64,000 nt of DNA. It comes from UBA11606 sp964504305. Lineage in GTDB: Bacteria > Actinomycetota > Acidimicrobiia > Acidimicrobiales > Aldehydirespiratoraceae. Positions within the stretch are counted from its first letter, which is position 1; each line of letters starts with the position of its first letter. Below the pieces are notes generated by a model, which was not told the DNA's origin, searched no databases, and worked only from the letters and a program-made list of their open reading frames with translations. Positions 35,960 through 45,472 of the stretch are shown here, one piece after another. Made by a program: the position numbers and the translations under genes. Location: assembly GCA_964504305.1 (NCBI GenBank), contig CAZDEB010000003.1, forward strand, positions 124,001 through 188,000, given 5' to 3'.

Positions 35960-36666
35960 GACTCACCCTCGACGTCGTCGAGTCCGGCGCGCAGAGCCTC
36001 GAGCTCTCGTACGGTTTGCTGGATCGACGACCCGGCCTCGTCGAGCTCGGCCAATGCTCCGGTACGGGTGACTAGTTCGGCCGCACGCGCGACAGCTTCG
36101 TCGAGGCGCACGCTGAGGCGATCCAGGTCGGCGCGCACGCTTTCTTCGCGCTGGGCAAGTCGGGTGTGACCGGCTATTTGAGCGTCGAGCGATGGGATCA
36201 GGTCGTCGCCGGGATCGAGGGCGTCGCGTCGGCGGACAAGCCGCTCGCCGTCGATGCTGCGACGAGCATCGGTGAGTCGTTGGCCGTGCTGAGCCGCTTC
36301 CCAACATTGGGCGACGCCGCGGTCGAGTTCGGCGCCGATCTCGGTGAGTCGGTCGCGTAGCGGCCCGACCGAAGCAGAGGCGATGGCTTCGGAGAAACGC
36401 CGGTGGGCGCTGAGGGCATCGCGTACAAAGAAACGCCAAGGTTCTCTCAGCGCAAACGGATCGACTCGTTGAGGCAACTGTTTGATCCGCTTCGCTACAC
36501 CTCTCGCGATCAGAACGCGGCCGCCCCAAACAGCCAACCCCGCCGCGACCGCGCCGAACCATGGTGCGCCGGCGGTGATTGCCACGCCAATCGATGCCGC
36601 GACAAGCACAACCGTGATCGGCGAGATCATGGCTAAGAACACCGTGGGCTCAAGCCGACGTGACAT
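35956..36666 (-). CDS. Unrecognised membrane-anchored coiled-coil protein
   Basis: 236 residues that I do not recognise. A short basic N-terminus precedes two adjacent hydrophobic helices (TVFLAMISPITVVLVAASIG; AGAPWFGAVAAGLAVWGGRV), and the rest, about residues 75-236, is helical and heptad-like (RADLDRLSVRLDEAVARAAE), so it is probably an inner-membrane protein with a cytoplasmic coiled coil. The ATG at 36666 has TAGCCT 7 nt upstream. It is coupled to murJ by a GTGA overlap and is followed on the same strand by pspA, so envelope stress or wall synthesis is a reasonable context. Confidence 0.75.
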   Translation of the reverse strand: MSRRLEPTVFLAMISPITVVLVAASIGVAITAGAPWFGAVAAGLAVWGGRVLIARGVAKRIKQLPQRVDPFALREPWRFFVRDALSAHRRFSEAIASASVGPLRDRLTEIGAELDRGVAQCWEAAQHGQRLTDARRSIDGERLVRRRDALDPGDDLIPSLDAQIAGHTRLAQREESVRADLDRLSVRLDEAVARAAELVTRTGALAELDEAGSSIQQTVRELEALRAGLDDVEGES

Positions 36667-36673
36667 CGAAGCG

Positions 36674-36679
36674 AGGCTA
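36674..36679 (-). promoter_or_regulatory. -10-like hexamer of the coiled-coil gene and murJ
   Basis: TAGCCT on the minus strand, 7 nt before the ATG at 36666. It is arranged back to back with the proA hexamer 15 nt away. Confidence 0.4.
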
Positions 36680-36693
36680 GCCCTGTAGCCGAG

Positions 36694-36699
36694 TACGAT
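36694..36699 (+). promoter_or_regulatory. -10-like hexamer of proA
   Basis: TACGAT, 8 nt before the proA GTG. Confidence 0.4.
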
Positions 36700-36707
36700 G
36701 GCGTCTC

Positions 36708-37961
36708 GTGACCGAGACTCCGAGTCCCATACCCGATCTGGCGCGGCGGGCAAAGACCGCTTCGCGCTCGGTCGCCATCGCGTCCAGCGCCGACAAGGAC
36801 GCCGCGCTTGCTCTGGCCGCCGACCTGTTGATCGAGCGCCAAGAACAGATTCTGGCGGCCAACTTCGACGACGTGAACGCCGCCGAGCGTGATGGCATGG
36901 ATCCAGGTCTGGTCGACCGGCTGCGGCTGGACACTGGCCGACTGGCGTCGATGGCCAATGGTCTTCGCCAAGTTGCGTCCTTGCCCGATCCGGTGGGCGA
37001 GATCACCGAAGGTTGGGTTAGGCCCAACGGGCTGAGGATCGAGAAAGTTCGAGTCCCTCTCGGTGTGGTGGCGATCATTTACGAGAGCCGTCCCAACGTC
37101 ACCAGCGATGCCTTCGGGCTGTGTCTCAAGTCGGGAAATGTGGCCTTCCTGCGAGGCTCCGGATCGGCGATCAGGTCGAATCTCGCCATTAGCGCCGCCA
37201 TCCGCGAAGGGGTTTGCAAGGCCGGGCTCCCCGCCGATGCGCTGGTGATGGTCGACGATATTGGGCGCGGTGCTGCGGTCGAGTTCATGCAACAACGAGG
37301 GCTGGTCGATTGTCTCATCCCTCGCGGCGGCCCTTCTTTGATTCAGTCGATCCTCGACAACGCAACGGTGCCGTTTGTTATCGACGGCGCCGGGAACTGT
37401 CACATCTACGTCGACGCGTCGGCCGACCTTGCTATGGCGCGCGACATCACCGTCAACGCCAAGACCCAGCGAATCGGGGTGTGCAACGCCGCCGAGAGCC
37501 TGGTGGTTCATAGCTCGGTCGCGGCGGAGTTTCTGCCGATGGTGGCGTCGGCGCTTGGCGGGGTCGAGTTGGTGGGCGACGATCAGTCTCGGGCTTTGGT
37601 TGCCTCGATCGGAGAGGCCCAGCCCGACGATTTCGCTCGCGAGTTCTTGGCCATGAAGATGAGCGTGCGAGTTGTTGGTTCGCTCGACGAAGCTATTTCT
37701 CACGTGAACGACACGAGCACCGGCCACTCAGAAGCGATCATCACCAGCGATATCGCGGCCGCCGATCGCTTTACCCGAGAGGTCGACGCCGCCGCGGTGT
37801 TGGTCAACGCGTCGACCCGATTTGTTGACGGTGAAGAGTTCGGCTTTGGCGCCGAGATAGGTATCTCAACCCAAAAGCTCCACGCCCGAGGTCCAATGGG
37901 GCTCGAACAGCTAACCAGTCAGAAGTTCGTGGTGCGCGGCGACGGCCAGGTCCGGCCGTGA
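36708..37961 (+). CDS. proA: Gamma-glutamyl phosphate reductase
   Basis: A 417-residue aldehyde-dehydrogenase-family enzyme, second step of proline synthesis after ProB. Landmarks are VRVPLGVVAIIYESRPNVTS, the catalytic Cys259 in NAKTQRIGVCNAAESLVVH, and RFVDGEEFGFGAEIGISTQK near the C-terminus. It starts with GTG divergently from the coiled-coil gene, with only 41 nt between the two starts. Confidence 0.96.
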   Translation: MTETPSPIPDLARRAKTASRSVAIASSADKDAALALAADLLIERQEQILAANFDDVNAAERDGMDPGLVDRLRLDTGRLASMANGLRQVASLPDPVGEITEGWVRPNGLRIEKVRVPLGVVAIIYESRPNVTSDAFGLCLKSGNVAFLRGSGSAIRSNLAISAAIREGVCKAGLPADALVMVDDIGRGAAVEFMQQRGLVDCLIPRGGPSLIQSILDNATVPFVIDGAGNCHIYVDASADLAMARDITVNAKTQRIGVCNAAESLVVHSSVAAEFLPMVASALGGVELVGDDQSRALVASIGEAQPDDFAREFLAMKMSVRVVGSLDEAISHVNDTSTGHSEAIITSDIAAADRFTREVDAAAVLVNASTRFVDGEEFGFGAEIGISTQKLHARGPMGLEQLTSQKFVVRGDGQVRP

Positions 37962-37977
37962 GGGCGTTAACGGCCGC

Positions 37978-37983
37978 TAACCT
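37978..37983 (+). promoter_or_regulatory. -10-like hexamer of the chromosomal MoxR gene
   Basis: TAACCT, 8 nt before the ATG at 37992. Confidence 0.4.
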
Positions 37984-37991
37984 TCGTCCTC

Positions 37992-38870
37992 ATGTCCAAC
38001 CGCTTCACTGACGTCGGATCTGTCAAACAAGATCTCCACGACGTCGACTATCTGTCCGACGACGGGATTGCCGGCGTGGTGTATCTCGCCGACCGTCTCG
38101 AAAAGCCGATCCTTGTCGAAGGGCCCGCCGGCACCGGCAAAACCGAACTGGCGAAGAGTGTCGCCAAGATCACCGGAGCCAAGCTCATTCGGTTGCAATG
38201 CTACGAAGGTCTCGACGAGGCCAAGGCGCTCTACGAGTGGAACTACAAGAAACAGCTGCTGCGGATTCAATCCGAGCGGGGCGGCCAAGACTGGGGCGAT
38301 GTCTCCGACGACATTTTCTCCGACGAGTTCTTGTTGACTCGTCCGCTTCTCGAGGCCATTACCGCCGACGAACCGGTCGTGTTGTTGATCGACGAAGTCG
38401 ACCGTGTCGAGGTCGAGACCGAGGCGCTACTGCTCGAGATCTTGTCCGACTACCAAGTGTCGATTCCCGAGTTGGGCACGATCGAGGCCAAGCAGATCCC
38501 GCTGGTGTTTCTCACCTCCAACAACACTCGTGAGCTTTCCGAAGCACTCAAGCGTCGCTGCTTGTACCTCCATGTCGACTATCCAGATATGGAACGCGAG
38601 AAAGAGATCGTTCTCACCAAGGTTCCTGACATCACCGAAAACCTCGCCGACCAGGTCGCCCGAGTTGTGCGGTCGATCAGGCAGCTCGAACTCAAAAAGG
38701 CGCCGTCGGTATCGGAGACGATCGACTGGGCCCAAACCCTGATGATCCTCGGCGTCGAGAAGATCGACGAGCAGACCGCAGCCGAGACCATCAATATCTT
38801 GCTCAAGTACCAAAGCGACATCAAGAAGACGCTCAAAGACCTCGGCTCGGCCGACGGCGTATCGGTCTGA
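37992..38870 (+). CDS. MoxR-family AAA+ ATPase
   Basis: 292 residues. Walker A is GPAGTGKTE (about 44-52), Walker B is VVLLIDEVDRVE, and SNNTRELSEALKRRCLYLHV gives the sensor and Arg-finger region. It resembles the CoxD-type MoxR subgroup. MoxR ATPases act with VWA proteins as metal-insertion or folding chaperones; a VWA gene follows 4 nt downstream, and a TldD/TldE pair follows that, all in one operon. Confidence 0.93.
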   Translation: MSNRFTDVGSVKQDLHDVDYLSDDGIAGVVYLADRLEKPILVEGPAGTGKTELAKSVAKITGAKLIRLQCYEGLDEAKALYEWNYKKQLLRIQSERGGQDWGDVSDDIFSDEFLLTRPLLEAITADEPVVLLIDEVDRVEVETEALLLEILSDYQVSIPELGTIEAKQIPLVFLTSNNTRELSEALKRRCLYLHVDYPDMEREKEIVLTKVPDITENLADQVARVVRSIRQLELKKAPSVSETIDWAQTLMILGVEKIDEQTAAETINILLKYQSDIKKTLKDLGSADGVSV

Positions 38871-38874
38871 GCTG

Positions 38875-40359
38875 ATGACATTTACCGACCAAGCCGATGG
38901 GGAGGTGCCCGTCGGCTTGGGCGAGCCCATTCTCGAGCTGCTCAACGGATTCATTGTGCAGCTGCGAGCGGCCGGGCTTCCGGTGAGCCTCACCGAGAAC
39001 CTCGACGCGATGGAAGCGGTCAAGCACGTCCCGCTCGGGGATCGCTCCACGTTCAAATACGCGTTGGCCGCCACTTTGGTAAAGCATCACAACCACTGGA
39101 AAGCGTTCGAGACGGTATTTGAGGTCTACTTCTCGTTGAGAGGACCAGAGTACGCAATCGGCGACGCCGCCGACTTGCCCGAAATCGACGAAGACGAGGA
39201 CGGCGACCAAGACCAACAGGGGCAAGGCAATCAGCAAGGGGGCGGGGGAGAGAACCTTTCTCCCGAAGAACTGGCCGAGATGCTTTATCAAGCATTGATG
39301 CGAGGCGATCAGCCGATGATGCGAGGTGTCGCCCGTCAGGCCGTAAAGCGTTACGCGGGGATGGAACCCGGTCGGCCCGTAGGAGGCACCTACTACCTGT
39401 ATCGCACGCTGCGAAATCTCGACCTCGACGGGGTGCTCGAACGCCTCCTCGAACAGGAGCAAAACGAAGACGGCGATGTTTCGGAGTTCGACCAGCGGCT
39501 GCAACGAGACGAATACCAGTCGCGAGTCAACCAACTACAACAAGAAATCGAGGCCGAGATCCGGCGACGCCTCGTAGCCGACCGCGGCGTCGAGGCCATG
39601 GCCAAGACCCTCCGCAAGCCGCTGCCCGAGGACGTCGACTTCATGCACGCGTCTCGCGAAGAAATGGCGTCGCTACGCAAAGCGATCTACCCGCTAACTC
39701 GCAAGTTGGCGTCTCGTCTGCAGCGAAAGCGGCGCCACGGTCGCCGCGGTCCGCTCGACTTTCGGCGCACCGTGCGGGCATCGCTCAGCTACGGCGGAGT
39801 GCCGGCCGAACCCAAGTTTCGTAATCCTCGCCCGCACAAACCCGAGATCTTTGTGATCGCCGACATCTCGGGTTCGGTCGCGGCGTTTGCCCGTTTCACC
39901 CTGCATCTCGTTTATGCCATCTCCGGACAGTTCTCCAAGGTGCGGTCGTTTGTGTTCATTGATGGCCTCGACGAAGTGACGAAGTACTTCGAGGGAGTTG
40001 ACGACATCAACGAGGCCGTCCATCGGGTCAACACCGAAGCCGACGTGGTGTGGGTCGACGGCCACTCCGATTATGGCCATGCTCTCGGCGTCTTTTGGGA
40101 GAAATACGGCAAGGACATCGGCCCTCGTACATCGATCATGATCTTGGGCGACGCTCGCAACAACTATCACGCCAGCGAGAGTTGGATCGTCAAAGCCATG
40201 CGCGAAAAGGCTCGGCAGGTTCATTGGCTCAACCCCGAACCCAACAGTTATTGGGACACCGGCGACTCGATCGTGGGAGAGTATGCCCAGCACTGCGACG
40301 GCGCTTTCGAAGTGCGAAACCTGCGTCAACTCGAAGCATTTGTGGAGAACCTGGCATGA
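38875..40359 (+). CDS. VWA (CoxE-like) protein, partner of MoxR
   Basis: 494 residues. The N-terminal part (EPILELLNGFIVQLRAAGLP, then SLTENLDAMEAVKHV) is typical of CoxE-like VWA proteins. A Gln/Glu/Asp-rich segment lies near residues 100-125. The VWA domain carries the MIDAS start DISGS at residue 330 in IFVIADISGSVAAFA. It is the usual partner of the MoxR ATPase immediately upstream. Its stop overlaps the tldD start by 4 nt. Confidence 0.9.
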   Translation: MTFTDQADGEVPVGLGEPILELLNGFIVQLRAAGLPVSLTENLDAMEAVKHVPLGDRSTFKYALAATLVKHHNHWKAFETVFEVYFSLRGPEYAIGDAADLPEIDEDEDGDQDQQGQGNQQGGGGENLSPEELAEMLYQALMRGDQPMMRGVARQAVKRYAGMEPGRPVGGTYYLYRTLRNLDLDGVLERLLEQEQNEDGDVSEFDQRLQRDEYQSRVNQLQQEIEAEIRRRLVADRGVEAMAKTLRKPLPEDVDFMHASREEMASLRKAIYPLTRKLASRLQRKRRHGRRGPLDFRRTVRASLSYGGVPAEPKFRNPRPHKPEIFVIADISGSVAAFARFTLHLVYAISGQFSKVRSFVFIDGLDEVTKYFEGVDDINEAVHRVNTEADVVWVDGHSDYGHALGVFWEKYGKDIGPRTSIMILGDARNNYHASESWIVKAMREKARQVHWLNPEPNSYWDTGDSIVGEYAQHCDGAFEVRNLRQLEAFVENLA

Positions 40360-41792
40360 CCGACCTCGATACCCGACTAGAAGATCGTCTGCGGGCTGCC
40401 CTGCCGGCCGATGCTGACTATGCCTCGGCTCGTCATGTTGTCGAGCGGGGATCGCACCTCGCGGTGCGCAACGGGGTGGTCGAACCCAGTTCGATCGCTC
40501 ACGACGAGGGTGTGATGTTCTCGGTGTGGCGCAACGGCGGAGTCGGCTACGGCGCAACCTCTGACCTCAGCGACGAGGGGCTACGAACCGCGGTGGCGCA
40601 AGCGTCCACGTGGGCGGCCCGTACCTCGGGGCGCAGCGTGCTCGAAAGTGCGCCCCTTCTTCATTCGGTAGGAGACTACGAAACCCCTACTTCCGAATCG
40701 TTCGACTCTGTTGATCTGGCCGACCAGGTAGCGCTGCTGGTTGACGCCGATCGGGCGTTTGGCAACGACGATCGAGTTGTCGACCGCGTGGCCTCCCTTA
40801 CCCGCTACGACACCGAATCGCTGCTCATCACCAACGGGGGAGGGCGAGTCGCGCAACGGATTCGCCAGGTCTTCCCCCATCTTCGGGCAACGGCCAACGA
40901 GGGCAGCAACACCCAGAACCGGACTTATGGGGCGGCATCGCTTGCTGGTCAGGGCGGCGTCGAAGTTCTTCACCGCCACGGTTTTTCCGAGGCCTCCCAA
41001 CGAATCGCCGCCGAGGCGATCGCGTTGCTCGATGCCCCCAACTGCCCGACCGGCACGATGGATTTGCTGCTCGCCCCCGACCAGTTGGTGCTTCAGATTC
41101 ACGAGTCGATCGGCCATCCACTCGAACTCGACCGCATCCTGGGCGACGAACGAAACTACGCGGGTACCAGCTTCGTTACCGCCGACATGTTCGGGTCGTA
41201 CCAGTACGGCAGCGACCTGCTCAATGTCACCTTCGATCCGTCGGTTGATGGCCAAATGGCCAGCTACGCCTTCGATGACGATGGCACGCCAGCCGAGCGC
41301 ACGTACCTGATCCGCGACGGAATTCTCGAGCGTCCTATGGGGGGCACGGTGTCGCAGGCCCGCACCGGCATGGCCGGCGTGGCCAACAGTCGGTCGTCGG
41401 GTTGGAACCGTCCGCCGATTGATCGTATGGCAAACCTCAACATCGAGCCCGGCGGATCCTCCGTCGACGAGTTGGTAGCTGGCATCGAGCATGGCGTGCT
41501 GATGCAAACCAACGTGTCGTGGTCGATCGACGACAGCCGCAACAAATTCCAGTTTGGATGCGAGCTCGGACGAGTCATCACCGATGGGGAGCTCGGACCC
41601 ATTGTGCGCAACCCCAACTACCGCGGCATCAGCGCCACGTTTTGGAGAAACCTCAACGGGGTTGGCAACGATTTCACTGTGATGGCGGTTGGTAACTGCG
41701 GCAAGGGCGAACCCAATCAGCAAATCCGGGTCGGGCACGCCGCGCCGCATTGCCGGTTCAGCAACGTCGAAGTCTTCGGAGGGGCCCAATGA
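40356..41792 (+). CDS. tldD: TldD-family metalloprotease
   Basis: A 478-residue PmbA/TldD family protein (M103). The zinc-binding HExxxH motif is intact: His249, Glu250, His254 in LQIHESIGHPLELDRILG. TldD is the catalytic half of TldD/TldE, which cleaves small or unfolded peptides, including bacteriocin and quorum peptide precursors. I use the ATG overlapping the VWA stop; the longer frame through the VWA gene is a shadow. Confidence 0.93.
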   Translation: MTDLDTRLEDRLRAALPADADYASARHVVERGSHLAVRNGVVEPSSIAHDEGVMFSVWRNGGVGYGATSDLSDEGLRTAVAQASTWAARTSGRSVLESAPLLHSVGDYETPTSESFDSVDLADQVALLVDADRAFGNDDRVVDRVASLTRYDTESLLITNGGGRVAQRIRQVFPHLRATANEGSNTQNRTYGAASLAGQGGVEVLHRHGFSEASQRIAAEAIALLDAPNCPTGTMDLLLAPDQLVLQIHESIGHPLELDRILGDERNYAGTSFVTADMFGSYQYGSDLLNVTFDPSVDGQMASYAFDDDGTPAERTYLIRDGILERPMGGTVSQARTGMAGVANSRSSGWNRPPIDRMANLNIEPGGSSVDELVAGIEHGVLMQTNVSWSIDDSRNKFQFGCELGRVITDGELGPIVRNPNYRGISATFWRNLNGVGNDFTVMAVGNCGKGEPNQQIRVGHAAPHCRFSNVEVFGGAQ

Positions 41793-43126
41793 GCGCCGAC
41801 CAGACCCGCCACTACTTCGACGAGCTTGTCAATTGGGCGTCGGCCCGACTGGCCAGCACCGAAACGTTGCTCGCTCATTTGCGAGGGGAACAGTCGGACT
41901 TTGCTCGCTTCAACCATGCCAAAGTCCGCCAAGCCGGATCGGTAACTCAGCAGTCGCTGTCTCTCGATCTCATCGATGGCCCCAAGCATGCCGAAGGTTC
42001 GGTCACCCTTACCGGAATTCGTTCCGACGACGAGGCCCGGGTCCGCTCATTGGTCGACGAGCTGCGGGCCCAACGAGCCGTCATGCCAGACGACCCCTAC
42101 CTGCTTTACTCCCAGGCCGATACCCAGAGCGATCGCCTTGTGGCCGGCGACCTGCCCTCACCCGACGACGCGCTCGACGCGGTGGCGACCGGGGCCGCCG
42201 GAAACGATTTTGTCGGCATCTATGCCTGCGGCGAAACCTTCGAGGGTTTTGCCAGCTCGCATGGGCAACGCAACTGGTTCAGCGCCGAAACGTTCAACAT
42301 CGACTGGTCACTTCATCAACGCGGCGACAAAGCGACCAAGAGTGGTTACGCCGGAACCCACTGGAACGCGCCGGAGTTGGCGTCCAAGCTCGACTGGTCG
42401 GTTCGCGAACTCGAGGCCCTCAAGCGCCCGCCCAAGGCGTTGCCGCCCGGCTGTTACCGTTCGTATCTCACTCCTGCCGCGATGCAAGAACTGATGGGAA
42501 TGTTGTCTTGGGGTGGCTTTAGCTTGCGGTCCCACCGCACCAAGCAGACGCCGCTGTTGCGCATGGTCACCGATGGTGCCGCGTTTGATGCGTCGGTCAA
42601 TATTTCCGAAGATATTGCGGGCGGTGTGGCCCCCGATTTCGGGTCTGGTGGATTCGCCCGTCCCGACTCGATAAGCCTGATCGCCGGTGGCACCTACGAC
42701 GGTCATTTGGTGTCGCCGCGTTCGGCCCAAGAGTACGGCGTGTCAACCAACGGTGCCGAAGATCACGAATTTCCGTTGGCGATCGCTATGGCTCCTGGCC
42801 CGCTGGCCACCGACGCTGTGGTTGAGTCGCTTGGTACCGGTCTTTACGTCGGCAACCTGTGGTACCTCAACTTCTCTGATCGGGCGGCCTGTCGCACCAC
42901 CGGAATGACCCGGTTCGGCACTTTCTGGGTGCAAGACGGCGAGGTTGTTGCGCCGGTGAACGTGCTTCGTTTCGACGACACGGCCTACAACCTGCTGGGT
43001 TCGAATCTGGTTGGTCTCACCGACAAGTCCGAGATGATTCTCGACGCGTCGACCTACGAGCGTCGATCGGTTGAGAGCCTGCGGCTGCCGGGCGCACTTG
43101 TCGACGACATGACCTTCACGCTTTAG
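41789..43126 (+). CDS. tldE: TldE/PmbA-family protein
   Basis: A 445-residue partner of TldD. It lacks the HExxxH zinc motif, as expected for TldE, and shares the family C-terminus (GLYVGNLWYLNFSDRAACRT; MTRFGTFWVQDGEVVAPVNV). TldD and TldE form a heterodimeric protease. It overlaps tldD by 4 nt and ends the MoxR-VWA-TldD-TldE operon. No obvious small peptide substrate gene is seen nearby. Confidence 0.92.
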   Translation: MSADQTRHYFDELVNWASARLASTETLLAHLRGEQSDFARFNHAKVRQAGSVTQQSLSLDLIDGPKHAEGSVTLTGIRSDDEARVRSLVDELRAQRAVMPDDPYLLYSQADTQSDRLVAGDLPSPDDALDAVATGAAGNDFVGIYACGETFEGFASSHGQRNWFSAETFNIDWSLHQRGDKATKSGYAGTHWNAPELASKLDWSVRELEALKRPPKALPPGCYRSYLTPAAMQELMGMLSWGGFSLRSHRTKQTPLLRMVTDGAAFDASVNISEDIAGGVAPDFGSGGFARPDSISLIAGGTYDGHLVSPRSAQEYGVSTNGAEDHEFPLAIAMAPGPLATDAVVESLGTGLYVGNLWYLNFSDRAACRTTGMTRFGTFWVQDGEVVAPVNVLRFDDTAYNLLGSNLVGLTDKSEMILDASTYERRSVESLRLPGALVDDMTFTL

Positions 43127-43154
43127 GAAGCCGCGGCGGCCGGCGAAGCGGGCC

Positions 43155-44501
43155 TCAGCCTTTGCCGCGCAGAAGTTCCGCTACGCGAAACGCCAGGTCG
43201 ACCGATTGGCGACCGTTGAGGCGTGGGTCGCACATTGTCTCGTAGGCCTGATCGAGGGCCGTCTCGTCGAGGCCGTCACCGCCGCCCACACACTCGGTCA
43301 CCGAATCACCGGTGAGCTCAACATGGATGCCGCCGGGCCAAGTACCGATTTGACGGTGAGCGGCAAAGAAACCGCCGATTTCTTCGAGCACCTTGTCGAA
43401 GTGTCGGGTCTTGTGGCCCCCTTCGGCGGTGTAGGTGTTGCCGTGCATTGGATCGCAGGCCCAAACGACCTGATGGCCGGCATCTCGCACTGCTTCGAGC
43501 AGAGGTGGCAGCTGTTCTTGAACGTTTTCGGCGCCCATTCGGCTGATGAGCGTGAGTCGGCCCGGAACACGATCGGGATTGAGCGCTTGGCAAAGCCCGA
43601 GTACGTCTGACGGGGTTGCGGTTGGACCGACTTTGCAGCCGAGGGGGTTACCGACGCCGCGTAAGAACTCGACGTGAGCACCGTCGAGTTCTCGGGTTCG
43701 TTCGCCGATCCAAAGCATGTGCGCCGAACAGTCGTACCAGCCACCGGTGAGCGAATCCTGGCGGGTCAGTGCTTCTTCGTAGTTCAAGAGCAGCGCTTCG
43801 TGACTGGTGTAGAAGTCGACTTCGTGCAGCGCCGGCGTGGTGGTGGGGGTTACCCCACAGGCTGCCATGAAGGTCAGGGCCCGGTCGATCTCGTCGGCCA
43901 TCTGGGCGTACCGTTCGCCGGCCGGCGACGACGCGACGAACTCGCGGTTCCAGCTCGAAACTTGAGAAAGGTCGGCGTAGCCACCGCGGGTGAAAGCCCG
44001 GAGAAGGTTGAGGGTGGATGCGGCCCGGTTGTAGGCGGTCAGCAAACGTTGGGGATCGGGGCGACGTTCGGATTCGGTGAACCCGACGTCGTTGACGATC
44101 TGGCCCAGAAACGATGGCAGTTCGGTTTCGCCTTGGGTTTCGGTTGGGCTCGAACGCGGTTTGGCGAATTGGCCGGCGATGCGGCCGACCTTCACAAGCG
44201 GAATGCCGCCGGAGTAGGTGAGAACGATCGCCATCTGAAGGATTACCCGAAGCTTGTCTCGGATCGAGTCGGCGGAGCTCTCGAACGATTCGGCGCAGTC
44301 GCCGGCCTGGAGAAGGAAGGCGTTGCCTTCGCAAACTTGGGCCAGCTGGGCGGTGAGGTTGCGAGCCTCGCCGGCAAACACCAACGGTGGCATGTCGCCC
44401 AGCCTCTTGAGGGCCTGGTCGAGCTCGGCTTCGTCGGGCCATGTCGGCTGATGCTTGGCAGCCGAGTCACGCCAGCTACGGGGAGTCCAGGTGGAAGTCA
44501 C
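43155..44501 (-). CDS. Class II 3-deoxy-7-phosphoheptulonate synthase
   Basis: A 448-residue plant-type (class II) DAHP synthase, first step of the shikimate pathway. Motifs include PLVFAGEARNLTAQLAQV, LLQAGDCAESFE, the GRIAGQFAKPRS phosphoenolpyruvate-site segment, CKVGPTATPSDV, WACDPMHGNTYTAEGGHKTR and GGIHVELTGDSVTECVGG. The start is GTG at 44501. The gene is separated from the upstream sigma-factor gene by a strong terminator, so it has its own promoter, which I could not place. Confidence 0.95.
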   Translation of the reverse strand: MTSTWTPRSWRDSAAKHQPTWPDEAELDQALKRLGDMPPLVFAGEARNLTAQLAQVCEGNAFLLQAGDCAESFESSADSIRDKLRVILQMAIVLTYSGGIPLVKVGRIAGQFAKPRSSPTETQGETELPSFLGQIVNDVGFTESERRPDPQRLLTAYNRAASTLNLLRAFTRGGYADLSQVSSWNREFVASSPAGERYAQMADEIDRALTFMAACGVTPTTTPALHEVDFYTSHEALLLNYEEALTRQDSLTGGWYDCSAHMLWIGERTRELDGAHVEFLRGVGNPLGCKVGPTATPSDVLGLCQALNPDRVPGRLTLISRMGAENVQEQLPPLLEAVRDAGHQVVWACDPMHGNTYTAEGGHKTRHFDKVLEEIGGFFAAHRQIGTWPGGIHVELTGDSVTECVGGGDGLDETALDQAYETMCDPRLNGRQSVDLAFRVAELLRGKG

Positions 44502-44556
44502 CCGACAAGTCTGGAGGTTGTGGACAAGGTTGCCAACCGATTATTGGGGAGAGCGT

Positions 44557-44591
44557 CAAAACGGCCGGTGCCCCGCCGAAGCGGGGCACCG
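44557..44591 (-). terminator. Rho-independent terminator of the sigma-factor gene
   Basis: On the minus strand CGGTGCCCCGC, loop TTCG, GCGGGGCACCG form a perfect 11-bp stem with a stable UUCG tetraloop, then GCCG and TTTT. It starts 42 nt after the sigma stop. Confidence 0.85.
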
Positions 44592-44632
44592 AACAATGAT
44601 CTCTACTTGCTTGCCGTTAGGCAAAAACTGGC

Positions 44633-45472
44633 TCAGGCTGCGTCGACCGTGTCGGCGATGCTGGCAGCGTGTTCACGAACCGAGTGGATGGCCCGCTTGA
44701 CGAGACGACGAGCGGCTTCGGCAGTAACGCCGAGGTCTTCGCCGACTTCGCGGTAGGAACGCTTGCGACCATCGCCAAGACCGAAACGCTGCTCGACGGC
44801 GTACTTGGCCCGGGGGTCGAGAATATCGAGCAGGCCGGTGACCATCTCTTCTTCGGCTTTGGCCATAACCTCGACCTCGGGGCCGGGTTTGGAATCGGGC
44901 AGAAGGTCGACGAGTTCGTTCGAGTCGTCGTCGCCGATGGTGCGGTCGAGGCTGGTCGGGGTGGTGAGCCGATGCAGACGAGCGTGTTCGTCGTCGAGTT
45001 CGTCGCCGTCGCCGGAGACAGCACGAAGCGCGGCTCGCAGGCTGGCCGAACGGTCGCCGGGAAGGCGCACAAGGCTGGCTTTTTGATCGAGGGCTCGACC
45101 GATGGCCTGGCGGATCCAGAAGGTGGCGTAAGTCGAGAACTTGAAGCCTTTGCGCCAGTCGAACTTGTCGACCGCGTGCTCGAGGCCAAGGTTGCCCTCT
45201 TGGATGAGGTCGAGCAGTTCCATGCCGGGGGGCAGCGGGTAGCGGCGAGCAACGCTCACTACGAGGCGCAGGTTGGCACGAATGAAACGGTCTTTGGCAG
45301 CCGCGGCGTTGCGAATGGCGCGATCGATGTCGCGGCCCTTCTCGCCCGCTTCTTTGCGAGCTTGGGCTTCGAAGCCTTTTTCGATGACCTGGGAAAGCTG
45401 ACGCTCTTCCAGGGCGTTGAGAAGGGCAACTGCACCAATCTCGTTCAAGTATTGTCCAACAGAATCGCTCAT
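44633..45472 (-). CDS. RNA polymerase sigma-70 family factor (group 2/3)
   Basis: 279 residues. Region 1.2 is present in short form (DSVGQYLNEIGAVALLNALE), region 2 is complete (FIRANLRLVVSVARRYPLPP; DLIQEGNLGLEHAVDKFDW; FKFSTYATFWIRQAIGRAL), region 3 is reduced, and region 4 has EQRFGLGDGRKRSYREVGED and GVTAEAARRLVKRAIHSVRE. It is too small for the housekeeping RpoD and lacks region 1.1, so it is an alternative group 2/3 factor. A long upstream region holds a CRP-like palindrome. Confidence 0.92.
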   Translation of the reverse strand: MSDSVGQYLNEIGAVALLNALEERQLSQVIEKGFEAQARKEAGEKGRDIDRAIRNAAAAKDRFIRANLRLVVSVARRYPLPPGMELLDLIQEGNLGLEHAVDKFDWRKGFKFSTYATFWIRQAIGRALDQKASLVRLPGDRSASLRAALRAVSGDGDELDDEHARLHRLTTPTSLDRTIGDDDSNELVDLLPDSKPGPEVEVMAKAEEEMVTGLLDILDPRAKYAVEQRFGLGDGRKRSYREVGEDLGVTAEAARRLVKRAIHSVREHAASIADTVDAA

